Below are positions 5,935-6,369 of a stretch of 6,369 bases of DNA, one piece after another; position 1 is the stretch's first letter; each line of letters starts with the position of its first letter. The notes under the pieces were generated by a model. The model did not search any database, was not told the DNA's origin, and was given only the letters and a program-made list of their open reading frames with translations. The position numbers and the translations under genes were made by a program. The DNA comes from JALZHR01 sp036389695 (GTDB taxonomy: Bacteria > Acidobacteriota > Blastocatellia > Pyrinomonadales > Pyrinomonadaceae): the NCBI GenBank assembly GCA_036389695.1, contig DASVWG010000163.1, positions 1-6,369 on the forward strand. The letters run 5' to 3'.

Positions 5935-6369
5935 ATGAAAGACTACAAATTTTATTCGTTAAATTTCGCCAGGCTTGTATATTGGCAAGCGAAAACGTTT
6001 GTTTTATTGTTATGTTTTATGAGTTCGGGTTTTTTACTTCCGGCTTTTGCGCAAACAACGGCGGCGACGGCGGCAAATGATGCCGCCGAGCAACGCGCGC
6101 GAGCTTTTGTCGAAGCCATTAATTCGGGCAATCGCGCGGCGTGGCGAAAATTTATCAGCGAAAATTTCGCCAAATCTGTGCTCGAAAGGCTTCCCGTCGA
6201 AGAACGTCTGAACAATTTTTCGCGCATTTACGACCAGAATCGCGGTTTTACTTTACAAAGCGTGCGCCGGACAAAATCGAACGAAGTCGTGGCGAGCGTG
6301 ACGAGCAACCTGACCGGACTCAGTCAGGAATTGATGTTTATGGTCGAAGAACAATCGCCGTTTTATCTT
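5935..6369 (+). CDS. Exported protein of unknown function, N-terminal 145 residues (C-terminus beyond window)
   Basis: The frame stays open for 145 codons from the ATG at 5935 to the right edge. The N-terminus is a Sec signal peptide: Arg13 and Lys20 before a hydrophobic core (21-36), then a likely signal peptidase I site AFA|QT after Ala39. The mature part begins with a low-complexity Thr/Ala stretch (41-52). It continues with RARAFVEAINSGNRAAWRKFISENFA (54-79) and LPVEERLNNFSRIYDQNRGFTLQSV (86-110). This pattern of a helix, NSGN, a tryptophan helix and then ENFA, followed by a strand-rich part, resembles the small alpha+beta N-terminal domains found ahead of secreted S41 peptidases or serine hydrolases in Acidobacteriota. 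That link is from memory and unproven, and no catalytic residues are in view. It is divergent from the radical SAM gene, and its start region carries the 11-bp inverted repeat. Confidence 0.82.
   Translation, partial: MKDYKFYSLNFARLVYWQAKTFVLLLCFMSSGFLLPAFAQTTAATAANDAAEQRARAFVEAINSGNRAAWRKFISENFAKSVLERLPVEERLNNFSRIYDQNRGFTLQSVRRTKSNEVVASVTSNLTGLSQELMFMVEEQSPFYL

Overview
The window looks like chromosomal sequence from a free-living Gram-negative-type bacterium. An Acidobacteriota member of the Blastocatellia type is my best guess. This rests on codon style (CpG-rich GCG, CCG, TCG and CGC mixed with A/T-ending AAA, GAA, TTT and ATT), on the acidobacterial flavour of the kinase, and on the long oligopeptide-binding lipoprotein. 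It is an inference, not a database match. I see no rRNA, tRNA, CRISPR array, transposase or phage gene.

Layout from left to right. (1) Positions 1-1153, minus strand: the N-terminal 384 residues of a membrane-anchored Hanks-type Ser/Thr protein kinase. It is driven by an extended -10 promoter so close to the ATG that the mRNA should be nearly leaderless. (2) Positions 1376-3463, plus strand: a 695-residue family-5 (OppA/DppA-like) solute-binding lipoprotein with a large Ala/Pro/Lys-rich insertion and no transporter permease or ATPase beside it. (3) Positions 3472-3558: two mirrored arrays of an octamer that form a 22-bp perfect inverted repeat between convergent genes, probably a terminator. 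(4) Positions 3565-3858, minus strand: a 97-residue three-helix membrane protein of unknown function. (5) Positions 3866-4007: a second, unrelated AT-rich array of 7-9 bp units, also with inverted arms, filling the gap between two minus-strand genes. (6) Positions 4008-5675, minus strand: a 555-residue radical SAM enzyme with an N-terminal cobalamin-binding-like region. (7) Positions 5676-5934: an AT-rich divergent intergenic region carrying an 11-bp perfect inverted repeat, one arm of which lies between the ribosome binding site and the start of the next gene. (8) Positions 5935-6369, plus strand: the start of an exported protein with a clear signal peptide, cut by the window end.

The genes do not form an obvious pathway. 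The kinase and the binding protein are divergent, the radical SAM gene and the 97-residue gene could be co-transcribed, and the exported protein is divergent from the radical SAM gene. I found no convincing new multi-gene system. The most interesting signals are the two mirrored short-unit repeat arrays on either side of the small membrane protein gene, the inverted repeat at the last gene, and the near-leaderless kinase promoter.
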